From the NCBI GenBank assembly GCA_943736015.1, contig OX031059.1, positions 19,902,001 through 19,966,000 of the forward strand: a stretch of DNA of 64,000 bases. Direction: 5' to 3'. A model generated the notes under the pieces. It did not search any database. It had not been told where the DNA came from and saw only the letters and a list, made by a program, of their open reading frames with translations. Made by a program: the position numbers and the translations under genes. The number at the start of each line of letters is the position of its first letter. Within the stretch, counting starts at the first letter, position 1. Source of the DNA: Tridacna crocea (Eukaryota; Mollusca; Bivalvia; Cardiida; Cardiidae). Below are positions 43,650 to 55,900 of the stretch, piece after piece.

Positions 43650-45318
43650 AGGTATATAGCTGGGCTCGAAGCAAGAGGTACTATGACGTAATTCTACAAC
43701 ATGGTTGGGCCACAGGCCTATGCTAAGTCTTAAGATCAAATAGCTAGCGTGGTAAAATCGAGTTGCTTCTCAGTCGAAGCAACGCTTATGTCTCATAGGT
43801 AGTCACATTTAAAAGGTTAAAGAACTCCGTTGTCTGCGCATGTCATATTCTTCGAAGATTCGACTGTCTTATATGACGCATCACCGAGAAATGAGACCTG
43901 CTTTAGCTCCAGATTTCTCTAAACTGTTGATCATAGCTGAGTGAATTGCACGGGGTAGCGTTTTATTGAGTAAACATTTATTTTAGTTTGAAATTCAGTC
44001 ACGATTGTCGCGTAGGAAAGTGGTTCGGTTCTGTACCCAGGATGCCCAAATTAGATAGATGAGTATATTTATAGAATGCCATCTAGAGCGGGAGATAATG
44101 CAAAGAACTCCTACCGCATTATTTTATCAGGAAAATGATGGAAGGAGAGGTCAAAATTTGTGCCTAGCTCTGCATTAAAGACTGCTGTGGAAACTGGGGG
44201 TAATTACATTTATTTCATACTTTCCGGTAGGCTATCGAGAAATAGCAGTGAAAATATTTTTCGATATTACATGAATACGACCAGTAGTGAAAATACCGAT
44301 TTTCATGTTCTTGTTGCCTAGGTAAATTGCGCGTGCCTCACAACCAGATGAAAATATGACGTCATGTACCCTATATTTCTCGTACCAGACGTAATTATGT
44401 AATGCGTGGAGCTTTGCGGGAGGCGTACGCCGCGGAAAATAACGGAAAAGAACTGAACTGGATTTTGATAACGCTCCTTCCAGAAAGAGTTTAAAGCATT
44501 TTTTGGGAGGGGGGGGGATGAAAGATCGAATTTTATTTCATCCAGTGAACCTTTAAGTGATTCTAGCTCTCCGGTAAGTTAAAAAATGACCTCGCCCTGG
44601 GGTCACATAGACTTTTATGGTCAAAAACATTTGGCCTAGAATTGTAATGTTTGGTGTCTATTGATTGTACAGTATAAGCCAAGAGACCAATACATGATCC
44701 TCTTGTTGAGACAGGTCATTGCTAATGCACCAATGCTAAGTGAATGTCCTCCAAACATATTCCACTCTACAAGGTTATGTAGGCCCTATACTTAGATCAA
44801 CGAAACACAATTGAAGTTCAGGGAAACACGCTTGAAATATAATTTGCAGCATTTGACGATATGAAACTTTAAAAAGATGCAAGTTGACGCGTAATCGCCC
44901 CGGTTTTGAACCCAGTTAAAACCTTTTAAACACTTTTCTGGACGACAATTAAGCAGTTCTTTTACAAAAATCAACTTCGGGATTTTTTATTGGCAAATTG
45001 TAGACCAGGAAAATTCTTATGTGTAAAGCACTCACAAGTAGTATGTACTGTATTAATTTTGCGCTAGAACCAGATTTTGCTAGCCTATTGGCCCATATAG
45101 TACTTGCACGAGTGCGCAGATAGACAGACTGCCTGTAAGGCAAAGTTTTGATTGCAGATTTCTTGTATATGGACTACTTTTTTTCATCTAGATTGTTTCA
45201 TAGACGGCGCTTACATCGTGATAGCAGGCACAAATGACTAAGAGACTGCATAGATATCTTTAATTACCTTAAATGTCAACAAAAGTGTCATAAACCAGTA
45301 CAAAATTTGGACCATATT

Positions 45319-45551
45319 TTAACACTTTTAACCAAACAGCAACATTCAGACTTGTCTAAACTGAAAGCATCTGCTGACGACAAATTAAACGTGACTCAAA
45401 CATAAAAAGTTGTCACGGAAATGTTAGTAGCCGAATTAAAGAAAAAAATGCTGGTTACCAGCATTTTCTCGTTTTCCCCAACTTTTTTTTTTCAAAGGCT
45501 TACTTTTCTCAGTTCGTAAAAAAATCAGTATTGTGTGGCAAAGGGTTTTAA
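45319..45551 (-). mobile_element. TTAA-palindrome element
   Basis: Left TTAA intact; only the inner palindrome is conserved. Confidence 0.75.
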
Positions 45552-45631
45552 AGTAAGCAAATTCGGCTGCTTTCTACGTACTCTGATAAAAGACTCTCCG
45601 GCTTGAAAATGGATAAACTTTTTGGAAAAGA

Positions 45632-45866
45632 TTAACACATGTACCACACAATCCCTACATCTGATGACCCTGAGAAAGAAGCCTATAGAAAACATTGCTG
45701 GAAAAGGAGAAAATGCTGGTAACCAGCATTTTCTTCTTTTCCCCCAATGCTTTCTACATTTCATAAAAGAAATTTCAATTTTTCAGTCACTTTCATTTTG
45801 TCGTCTGCAAATTCTTTCGATTTGGATAAACCTAAAATTGTGTCGTTTAACTGGTAATGAGTTTTA
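45632..45866 (+). mobile_element. TTAA-palindrome element
   Basis: Nearly full length, good palindrome; a 4-bp insertion near the right end (CGTTTAACTGGTAATGAG). Confidence 0.82.
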
Positions 45867-46443
45867 AAAAAAAAACCCTCTTGTTACAGGGGATCAAAAT
45901 CTGCGTAGGCTAATCTTGAACCACATCGCCCCCTGTATTACCTCAGAGTAGGTATCGCAGTGAACGGTTCATTTTGGCATTAGGGTGGTCTGTTTAGAAA
46001 TAATGTAAAAAGGTGTTAAGGAGAGATAAGCCTTAAAATCGTATTTAGGCTTTTTTTTTAAACCACTGCGCTATTTGTCTGACCCAATTTCTGCATTCTC
46101 CTTGCCTTGTTCCGATGATTTCAATTATCTCAGTATTGAGAGAGGGTAAGCGAGAGAGAGACAGAGAGACAGAAAGACGGCTAGAACAGGACAGTACAGA
46201 ACAGAACAGAACGCTTTATTGTTGTAAATGCAAGCATCTTCTCCAAAAATACATGTCTATGCATTTAATATTACTTACGGTATTGATGAAAAAACCTGGG
46301 TAATTAAACCTCAAAATCCTTGGATATAGCCTACATATAGGAGTAAAAAGACAAATAACAAGCATCCGTTTGATATTTTGATACTGTTGAATAGAGCTCG
46401 AGATCTACTATACAATCAATAAGGGTTCCTTTCCCCACCCTTT

Positions 46444-46448
<5 letters not shown>

Positions 46449-46496
<48 letters not shown>
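46449..46496. repeat. (GA)n microsatellite upstream of GCC1
   Basis: 24 uninterrupted GA units, about 370 bp before the GCC1 start codon. Confidence 0.93.
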
Positions 46497-46500
<4 letters not shown>

Positions 46501-46868
46501 AAAGTTAATTTGCCTTTGAAAAAGTCTTTGTAGATCAAGATGGGATCTGTGATTCTTATGGAATTTCAATAATATTGAATTACTTTTGTCCAATTACCCT
46601 TTCTTGTGGGTCAAAGAGATTATTTACTACAAATGTAATGTAAACTTTCTCTTCACGTCGACAGTTCAGAGTGGTACACTCTGTTCTAGAACCGTTTTTG
46701 CCGAAAATATAATCTAAACTATGTTGAAAGATTCCAAAACATTGAAATAGTTTCCGTATGAAAACCTAATGACCAGCTGAATTTGGAAAACAGTGTTTCC
46801 TGTAGTCGGATACACTTGCGGTATATCCGGACGGAACTGTAATCGGATGTCTTGTGTACAAAGCCAGA

Positions 46869-46962
46869 ATGACCTCGGAAAGATCATCATCAAGGGCTGA
46901 GCTTCTAAAAACTATAGAAGATCAAAGGGAACTGATCCAAAGAAGAGAACAGAGATTGAGAG
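46869..46962 (+). CDS. GCC1: GCC1-like, exon 1
   Basis: Starts ATGACCTCGGAA after CCAGA and ends in phase 1 at donor GTCTGT. It encodes MTSERSSSRAELLKTIED and a Gln/Arg-rich helix, matching the N-terminal start of the GCC1 coiled coil. No TATA box is evident upstream. Confidence 0.85.
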
Positions 46963-49900
46963 GTCTGTCTTGCACGTTTATGTTTTCTGCAAACGTTTTA
47001 CAACAACAAAAACTTCTTGTTAAAGCTCGATGTGTGAAAATATTTTCTTCTGAAGGCAAATCGACAGATTGTTTTTATCCTTAGAGTGCTGTTCATTTCC
47101 CTTAGTGTCTCTTTAGCCCACTCAGATCAAGATCAGACTGGAAAAAAAATCTTATCTTTGATCTACATTAGCAGGCAGCTTTTCTATGGCATTATGGGCA
47201 AGGACAACCGTGAAACTGCTTATATTAGACCCTTAAATATATATGATGCATACGATATGAGTATATTGTGGTTTGTGTGGAAAAAGGAGAAAAGGTGGGG
47301 AACTATCCTTGTTTCCTTTTCCCAATGATAGATCACACATTGCTCATGCAGTTGAAAAAAGCATTTGCTAAGGTCTCATCTTTCTCCCTCTTTCCCTCTC
47401 CTCACTTGCCATACTGTTTTCACCTGGTGTCATTTATTCTGTTTTGTATGAATGTTTCAATTTGGACTTGTCTAAAATTCTACAGTTCAATAAAGATTAA
47501 TTCGACTAATCTTTAAGATATGTACACATGATTAGTACATGTTTGTAGTATTCTGTAATTTCAGATGTGATAGCAGCATATAAAGGCGTATTGAAGGAAA
47601 AAGAAGCTCTTGAAAAGAGTGTTAAGGCCCTGTCCCTGAACAAGGTAAAAGGTTCACTTGACGTACCACATAGCCGTGGCCCACCATCAGATGCAGGAAG
47701 TGATAGGGGCAGGGAATCTGACAGAGAATCTGAGGATGGCAGTTTACCAGGAAAGGGTTTTATTGATCCACTGAATGTTCAGGGTCCTGAACAGGTATGT
47801 TGTTTTTTCCCTTTTTTTTTTTTTCCAAATGTCTTAACCCATTACCACACAATCCCTACTTTTGATGCCCCTGAGAAAGAAGCTTTTAGAAAACATTGTG
47901 GGAAAAGGAGAAAATGCTGGAAACTAGCATTTTCTCCTTTTCCCACAATGTTTTCTACCCGTCACAAAACCAATGTCAAAAGTTCATTCACTTTTATTTT
48001 GTCGTCTGCAAATGCTTTCAATTTGGACCAATATAAAATATTGTCGTTTGGTAATGGGTTACATAGGTTTTGACTAATTTCATTTAACCCTTTACAAACA
48101 ACAAATTTTTGGACTTGACCAAATTCAAAGCATCTGCAGACAACAAATTAAATCTTGGTAACATGATGATTTCTGATTGTGAGTGAAAGGGTAGAAAATA
48201 TTGTGGGTAAAGGAGAAAATGGTGGTTACCAGCATTTTCTCCTTTTCCTACAATGTTTTCTATAGGCTTCTTTCTCAGAGTCGTAAAAAGTTGGCATTAA
48301 TTAGTAAAGAGTCAAGATGCATAAAGCAATACATGTTTTAACATTTTTTTTTGAAAATTTGTCCATAGAAAAATTTTGCTCCATGCTACTGTAACTCTTT
48401 ACCACACAATCCTGACTTTTAATGACCCTGAGAAAAAGCCTTTTGAAAAAAAATTGAGGGAAAAGGAGAAAATGCTGTTAACCAGCGTTTTCTCCTTTTC
48501 CCACATTGTTTTATACCCTTGAAAAAAACAAATTTAAAATTTTCAGTCACTTTATTTTGTCGTCAGCAAGTGCTTTCAATTTGGACTCATCTCAATTTTT
48601 GTTGTTTGGTGCAGAGTTAAGCAGATCTATACAGTATACTTGCCATGACCCTTTGTGAATTTCACGCTTATGTGATATGTAAACGTGCATGGAAGGATTA
48701 GAATATCCACATGTGACACTTACATGAAAGCTACATGTGTCACACCCAAACAGTTAATATTCAATTAAAAATCATGGTAAGAAAGCTTGCCTGTGATGCA
48801 AGTAACAGGGTTTTTCTTTATATGTATGTTGTTATTTCAAACATCCTTTTTCCTGTATATTTGTGCAGGATTTACAATTACTGTATGTACTTGTAACATG
48901 TACAGTTTCTTTCCTCTCCTCATCTCATGCCTCACCACCTATCTCTGTTTTTGTTTGTAATAATGATCTCATATCTATGAAAATGCTTAGATGTGAACAA
49001 ATATTGACTGAATAACAGAATCTCCTCCCATAGACAACTTGCACTAAGATAACTCACCCCATATTTAGAAGACAGGTTGCCCAAAACTGAAGACCCAAGT
49101 TTATGAAAGCTCCCACTACTTCACAGAATTCAAAGTATCTCTCTCAACCCATTACCACACAAGAAAAATTTAGACTGGTCCAAATTGAAAGCATTTGCAG
49201 ACAATAAAATAAAGGTGACTGAAAAATGGAAATTTGTCCTGGGAGGGGTAGAAAACAGTGTGGGAAAAGGAGAAAATGCTGGTTACCAGCATTTTCTCCT
49301 TTTCCCACAGTGTTTTCAAAAGGCTTCTTTCTCAGGGGCATCAAAAGTAGGGATTGTATGGTAATGGGTTAAGTTAATAAAAGAAGTCTAAAATCTTGCA
49401 AAATTCTTATCCCATGCTTAAAAAGTCCATACAGATTGGTTATCAGTTCATGAAAACAATCATGAAAGACTTGTCGTCAAATGAATGACTGGTAGGCCAT
49501 TTTGTCTGTTTTTCTATGTGTCTAATGACTGATTGATTTCATTGATTGATTGATTGATTGAAAAGAACTGATATATTGACAGAATGATAGGATATTCATT
49601 CCTTGAGCTAAATATGTAAAAGATGTCAAACTAATCTAAGTTGACATCATTCATGCTAATGTTTAATTGGTGTAAAGGACAGAATGTAACCTTCAATCAC
49701 TGGAAGGAAAGAAAGAAAAGAAGCTACAGGTTTATAGATAAAAAAAAAAAGGAAAGAAAGTGATAAAAATCATTAAATTTTTACACCTCTGTCTTATCAG
49801 TTGGTAATGATGAAAGAGTGGCAAGTTTTCTTCGATTTGGGGTGAGTTGTCTTGTGATTTGGGGGGAGTTGTATTCTGAAGGTGGGTGAGTTGTCTTGTG

Positions 49901-52900
49901 GGGAGTTTTTGGGGGGCAAGTTGTCTTTGGGTGAGTTCTCATGGAGGCAAGTTGTCCTGCACCATATTGGCCATAATGCTATTAACCAGAATTAGAGAAA
50001 AAAAAAGAGAATGAAGAAAGGTAACTTCAACAATGAAAATAATCTGCTGTATGATTAACAGATACAGGATCATATGTGAAGGGAAGGTTTGTTAATAATG
50101 CAAATGAAATATTCAGATTCTAAAGAAATAAGCAAACAAACAAAAAAAACACATTCCTGTTCCAACTCTAAATATTGTTTATACCAGTTTGAATCCAAGA
50201 AAGCAGCTGGTGACTTTGAAAGAATGTTGTATTAAGCAGTGGTAAAAGAAAGTCATTTCCTGCTACCCATGGATTAGCTTCAAAATCATTGAATAGTTTT
50301 GAAAATGGGGTTGAAAAGAGAAAAAAAGCCAAACAATATCTCTATTTTTAACTAATAGGAGCCAGGAGATAAGAAAGAAGAAGATGGACTTGAGATACAG
50401 GAGCTTCAGTCCCAGGTTGAGACCCTGTCTACCTCACTGTTAACTCTGACAGAGGAAAAATCAAAGTTAGAAGCCAACTATATCGCTGAGAAAAAGAGTT
50501 TAAAGGTGTAATTTTTGTAGAGTCTTTTTATCTTATGTTAGCCCTTTACCACATAATCAGTGGTTTTAACATCCCTCAGAAAGAAAGCCTTTGAACTCAT
50601 TGTGGGAAAAGGAGAAAATGCTGGTACCCAGCGTTTTCTCCTTGGCACAATGTTTTCTACTCAATGAAAGGCATGCTTCATTATTTGATCAGTCAAAAAT
50701 TTTGTCGTATGGTAAAGAGTTAAGCCTTTTGCATACAATTCGATCTATCAAAATTTTTTGTAAGAAGGCTATGTAAAAACGTTGTGGGAAAAGGGGAAAT
50801 TTCTAGAGCATTTACTATTTTTGTACATTTTGTTTACCTTTATACAGACAAATCCTATTGTTTGAGTCGCCATATATTTGTCAGCTGCAAATGCTTTAAG
50901 TTTTGATATCTTTATTGTATAAATGATTTTAAAAAAAGTGTCTATCTGATTAAAGTATGTCATTACTGTGCAGTTTATCCTTAGGGGAAAAAAAGAACAA
51001 GTATTCTTGTGTTATTTCCCGGAAAACATAGCTATTCATATTTTCAAAATGGTTGTTGTTAAGTGTTGGCAATGACTGTTGAAAATACCACATTTTGCAT
51101 AAATGTCTTGATGATGTGGTATCATAGTCAAATACATGCACATACAGTATGATAGATAGTGTAATATCTTGTTATATGAAAATATATCAACTTGATAATT
51201 GAATAAAAAAACTTTGCCAATTTTGACTGAAGTTACCTTTCCAATTCTTTAGGCTTGCAGAGACAAACAGTTATGAGCTGTACTTTTGGGAAAGGGGTTT
51301 AACATATTACCAAACAATAATATCTTTCGCTTGTCCAGATCGAAAGCATTTGCAGACAACAAAATAAAAGTGACTGAAAATTTGAAATTTGTTCTGTGAA
51401 TAGTAGAAAACATTGTGGGAAAAGGAGAAAATGCTGGTTACCGGCATTTTCTCCTTTTTCAACAATGTTTTCAAAAGCTGTTTTTTTTTTCAGGGTCGTT
51501 AAAAGTTAGGATTGTGTGGTAAAGAGTTAAACTCCCTTTACAAGGGGGTATGGCTTATGGTTTACCGCAGGTACACATTACATTTTATGACATAGTCAGT
51601 ATCATTAATGACATCAGTATAGAGAATATTTTTCACATCTTTTCAATGATGTGTTAACCCATTACCACACAGCAAAATTTCAGACCTATCCAGATTAGAA
51701 AGATTTGCAGATGACAATTTCAAAGTGGCTTAAATGGTGCAATTCTACTTTGATAGGGTAGAAAACTTTGTGGGAAAAGGAGAAAATGCTGGTTACCAGC
51801 ATTTTCTCCTTTTCCCACAATGTTTTCTAAAGGCTTCTTTCTCAGGGGCATAAAAAGTAGGGATTGTGTGGTAATAAGTTAAAATTGGATGTTGAAAATA
51901 AATAGAATACATGATATATAGTGTTGTTGTATTTCAAAAATATCAGACTCTCTTATGAGAATTGATAATTGTCTGACCTAGGCTTGCCAATTATCAATTC
52001 TTCCAACCTGGTTAGATACATGTATTTTTTTTTATACATGGCAATACCATGTATGTATTCCCCATTTAATGCAATATTTTTTTCTACAATTTTAGCAAGA
52101 GCTGGAAGAGCTTCAGAGAAAGACCCAGGATCTCTCCAAAAAGCTTGATTACCAGGAGCAGGAATCATCTAAATCCTTGCAAGAAGTATATATTTTACCT
52201 TAACCCTTTACTCCATAGATACTCATTTTGACACATCAACAACAGACAGCTTTTAAAAACATTGTGGGAAAATGAGAAATTGCTCGTAACGAGCAATTTC
52301 TCCTTTTCCCACAATGTTTTTCACTCAATCAGATATTTGTATCCTCATTTGTCCATATTTTTGACATCAAAAAAGACAAATATTTATTTGCTGCTAAAAT
52401 GGAAGAGCCTCAAATTGGTATATCAGGTAAAGGGTTAACTCTTTACCAAACAACAAAATTTTAGACCAGTCCAATTTGAAAGCATTTGCAGAAGACTAAT
52501 TGAATTTGATTCAAGAATTGAAATTGTTTTTGGGAATAGTAGAAAACATTTTGGGAAAAGAAGAAAATGCTGGTCTTCCTTTTTAGGGTTGTTAAAACTT
52601 TGTACAGTGTCTGTGGTACAGTATTAACCCTTTACCCCACAATCCTGAGTTTTAACGACCCTGAAAAAGAAAGTTTTTCAACACATTATGGAAAAGGGAG
52701 AAAATGCAGGTCATCAGCTTTTTCTCCTTTTTCCACAATGTTTTTCGACAAACCCACACAAAAAAATCAATTTTTGAAGTACATTGGGTTTTTTTGGTCT
52801 GTAAATACTTTCAATTTGGAACTGTCCAAAACTTTGTTGTTTGGTAGAGATTTAGATATCTGTGAATTGATTGGTTTTCTTTTTATTAGATTTGATGAAA

Positions 52901-55900
52901 CATACAGAATATTTACCTCTTTTTGTCAATATGTTTTGATGGAATAGGGTTTTCCCATGGCTTTGAAAATTGGGGGTCATTTTGACCCCCTTCCTCATTA
53001 GTTGAGGGTCATTTCATTAATTTTGGGGGTCAAAAATATGGATTTCCTCGTCATCAACTTCAAGCGCGATTTATAATGCATTTTACCTTTAAACGCCAAC
53101 TTCCAAGATTGAAAAGTCGGAAGATCATTTTTGGCCGATGTCACTTTTTGACAATCCAAACATTTTCGTCTGAATCGCTGCTTGACGTGGCTTGATCGGC
53201 AGTTGTAGTAAGCAGACGATAGAAGAATGCTACAGTTTTCTTCGTCATGACATCCGCTAACAGCACAGACCGGTAATGTGTACTTTTATATACCGGAAGT
53301 CGTGTAAAATATGCAATGAAATACAGAGAACCCAACCACGACTTTGATTTGGGCCCAGATTTAAGACACGTGTCCAATATACATTTCGACAATAATATGT
53401 AAATCAGTCTTATTCTATAAATAGATTACCGGAAAACCACTTTTATCTAAAATAAACCCTGTAGTTAAATAACGCACGGTGTTCGTCTGACATTGAAATA
53501 AGAACAGACTTGGAATTACGACGCTTCATTCAACTTCGTACATTATTTAGATTTTGGAAAGTTGCGTCACCGATGACGCACTGTCATTTATTTTGGGGGT
53601 CACTTGAATTAAAATTGCGTCAATGACGCAGGATTTGTGCGTCATGGAAAACCCTGATGGAAAATCAATTGAGATTAATTGTTATTAAAACCTGACATGT
53701 AACTCCACAATATAACTAAGAGCTGGCTTTAGTATTAAGCCTCTACCACACAATTCAGATTTTAATGACTCTGCTGAAGAAGCCATCTGAAAACAGTGTA
53801 GGAAAATTTAATTTTGTATGGTGGAGCAAGAAATACAATGGAGGCGGTGTGAAACAGAGAAATGCAATCTGCCACATTGTTTCCTAAGCTTTGTGTGGTC
53901 TTGCAAGGTCCAGAGGAGATGCAGGATGCAGGATCAGATGATCCTAGCACACTCATCAATATTTTGCTGGGATATGACTGAAATAATGTTGTAAATTACT
54001 GAACACTTTACCCATGCCATGTTTTAACTCATTACCAAATGAAATTTTTGGTTTGTCCAAATCGAAAGCATTTGCATATGACAAAATAAGTTTACCAAAG
54101 GCTTCTTTCTCAAGGTTGTCAAAAGTAAGGATTGTGTGGTAATGGGTTAATGACCTTGAGAAAGAAGCCTTTTGACAACCAGCATTTCACCTCTCTTCCT
54201 CAATCTTTTCGGTCTTGTCAAAGAACCTCAGTTCATTTGTACCATTTTCAGATTTGTTACATGCAGATGTTGTCAATTTGGAAGGGTAAAAATCGGGAAA
54301 GTTTTAAAATGCCATTCAATTATACACACAACACAGTTTTGTTAAGAAATCATGATTGCACTTGCCAGATATAGAATGAAAGGGAGAAAGAATGTTGTCA
54401 ATGACTTAAAACACCACTCAATCAATTATTCAATCAACAAACTTTTGTTATCAGTTGAGAAATCGTATCCGCACCCAGCAAATAGAAAGAGAAAAGGAGC
54501 AAACAGATCATGCAGTGATGTTGAGAGAACTCCAGAAACTCCTGGCAAGTGAAAGACAGTCAAAAGAAGTGATAGAACAGCAACATGATGATGTACAGTT
54601 CAATATGAAAGAGAAAGATCATTTACTGAAAGAATTACAGTCACGACACGACCAGGAAGTGAATGGTTTACAATCACAGTTAAAGACGCTCCGAGATCAG
54701 CTTGTCCGTGCTCAGATCAAGTCGGAGGAACCATCTCCTGTTGTTGTTAGCTTGCAGAAAGAAACGGAAGAACTGAAGGTACTAAAGTAAAGTGTTTGTT
54801 TATTATAGTGTTGTGCCTTTTGAAAGGACTACCCGATATACATCTGGGTCTATATTCACTAACCATTTTTAAGGACATTCTTTGTGTTACTCTTCAAGCT
54901 TTTCTAACTGTGACAGTAACAGAACTTCTGATTGTCTAGACCGTATGGTTTAGCCAACCAGAAGTTCTATTACTTTCACATTAACAAAATTCTGAGGAAT
55001 AAGACTAAGAATGTTCTTAAAAATGGTTGGTGAATATGGACCCTGAATTATGAGAGACCTTTGTGCCATTGAGACACCTTCTCTTGCACCGTGGCACATT
55101 TATTTATTACTCATAATCCCATTCCACATCTTTTATGTACAAGGCAGTTAGGTATTTGGTAATCATATTATTCGAACAACTGGTAGCTCATCGACTGGCC
55201 ATATCAGAATAGCTCCTTCCACTTCTGGCAATTAAACCTTCCACTTTCTGCTCCTTAGCCCTATAGCGTAGACAGCCTTAACAATGTGACAAACCTGTTG
55301 TCTAAGAGGTTTGGTTTGGATTGGCCAAATTATGTGAGCCACAAGGGGGTTTAACCCATTACCACACAATCCCTACTTTTGACACCCCTGAGAAAGAAGC
55401 CTTTAAAAAACATTGTGGGAAAAGGAGAAAATGCTGGTAACTAACATTTTCTTCCCACAATTTTTTCTACCCTGCACAAAACAAATTTCAAATTTTCAGT
55501 CAGTTTTATTTTGTCGTCTGCAAATTTTGGACCAGTCTAAAATATTGTCGTTTGGTAATGAGTTGATGCATCTTTATCAGACATGTTGCCTAGTAAGTCA
55601 TCACTTAATTCATAGGTCCATTAAAGGTAGATTGGTCCTTTGACATGCAGAAAAATGATGCAAAATACTAAGTATTAGCCCAGATCAGACTACATAGTCA
55701 CTACTTTTTACTGATGCAGTGAGCTCCCTTTCCAAAAGGACATGGAACATTCTATGAGTGAGGGAATCATCCCTTAACCCATTACCAAACAGTTGCTTGT
55801 TTTACTGACCCTGGGGAAAAAAAAAGATTTGAAAACATGGAAACAGGAGAAAATGCTATGTACCTGTTTTTCACCCCTTGAAAGACAAGACCAAGCGTTT

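Larger units (their letters stand above)
42656..45318. other. Gene-free intergenic stretch
   Basis: Contains a (GAAA)n tract at 43206-43248 and a perfect 58-bp duplication at 43534-43649. A slightly CpG-richer zone at 44320-44430 carries TGACGTCA at 44357-44364. No gene recognised. Confidence 0.5.

Noticed and set aside
44320..44430. TGACGTCA (CRE-like) in a CpG-richer patch as a promoter
   Set aside because: A single 8-bp motif without a mapped transcription start; another near-match occurs at 21443. Not enough to call.
46280..46380. Minus-strand ATG frame ending at a GTAAGT donor, as a start exon for the transporter
   Set aside because: It ends in phase 0 whereas the next exon needs one leftover base; it is also very near the GCC1 start.
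53141..53392. 83-codon minus-strand frame in GCC1 intron 4
   Set aside because: It lies wholly within the hAT-like element, with no homology recognised and no transposase motif.
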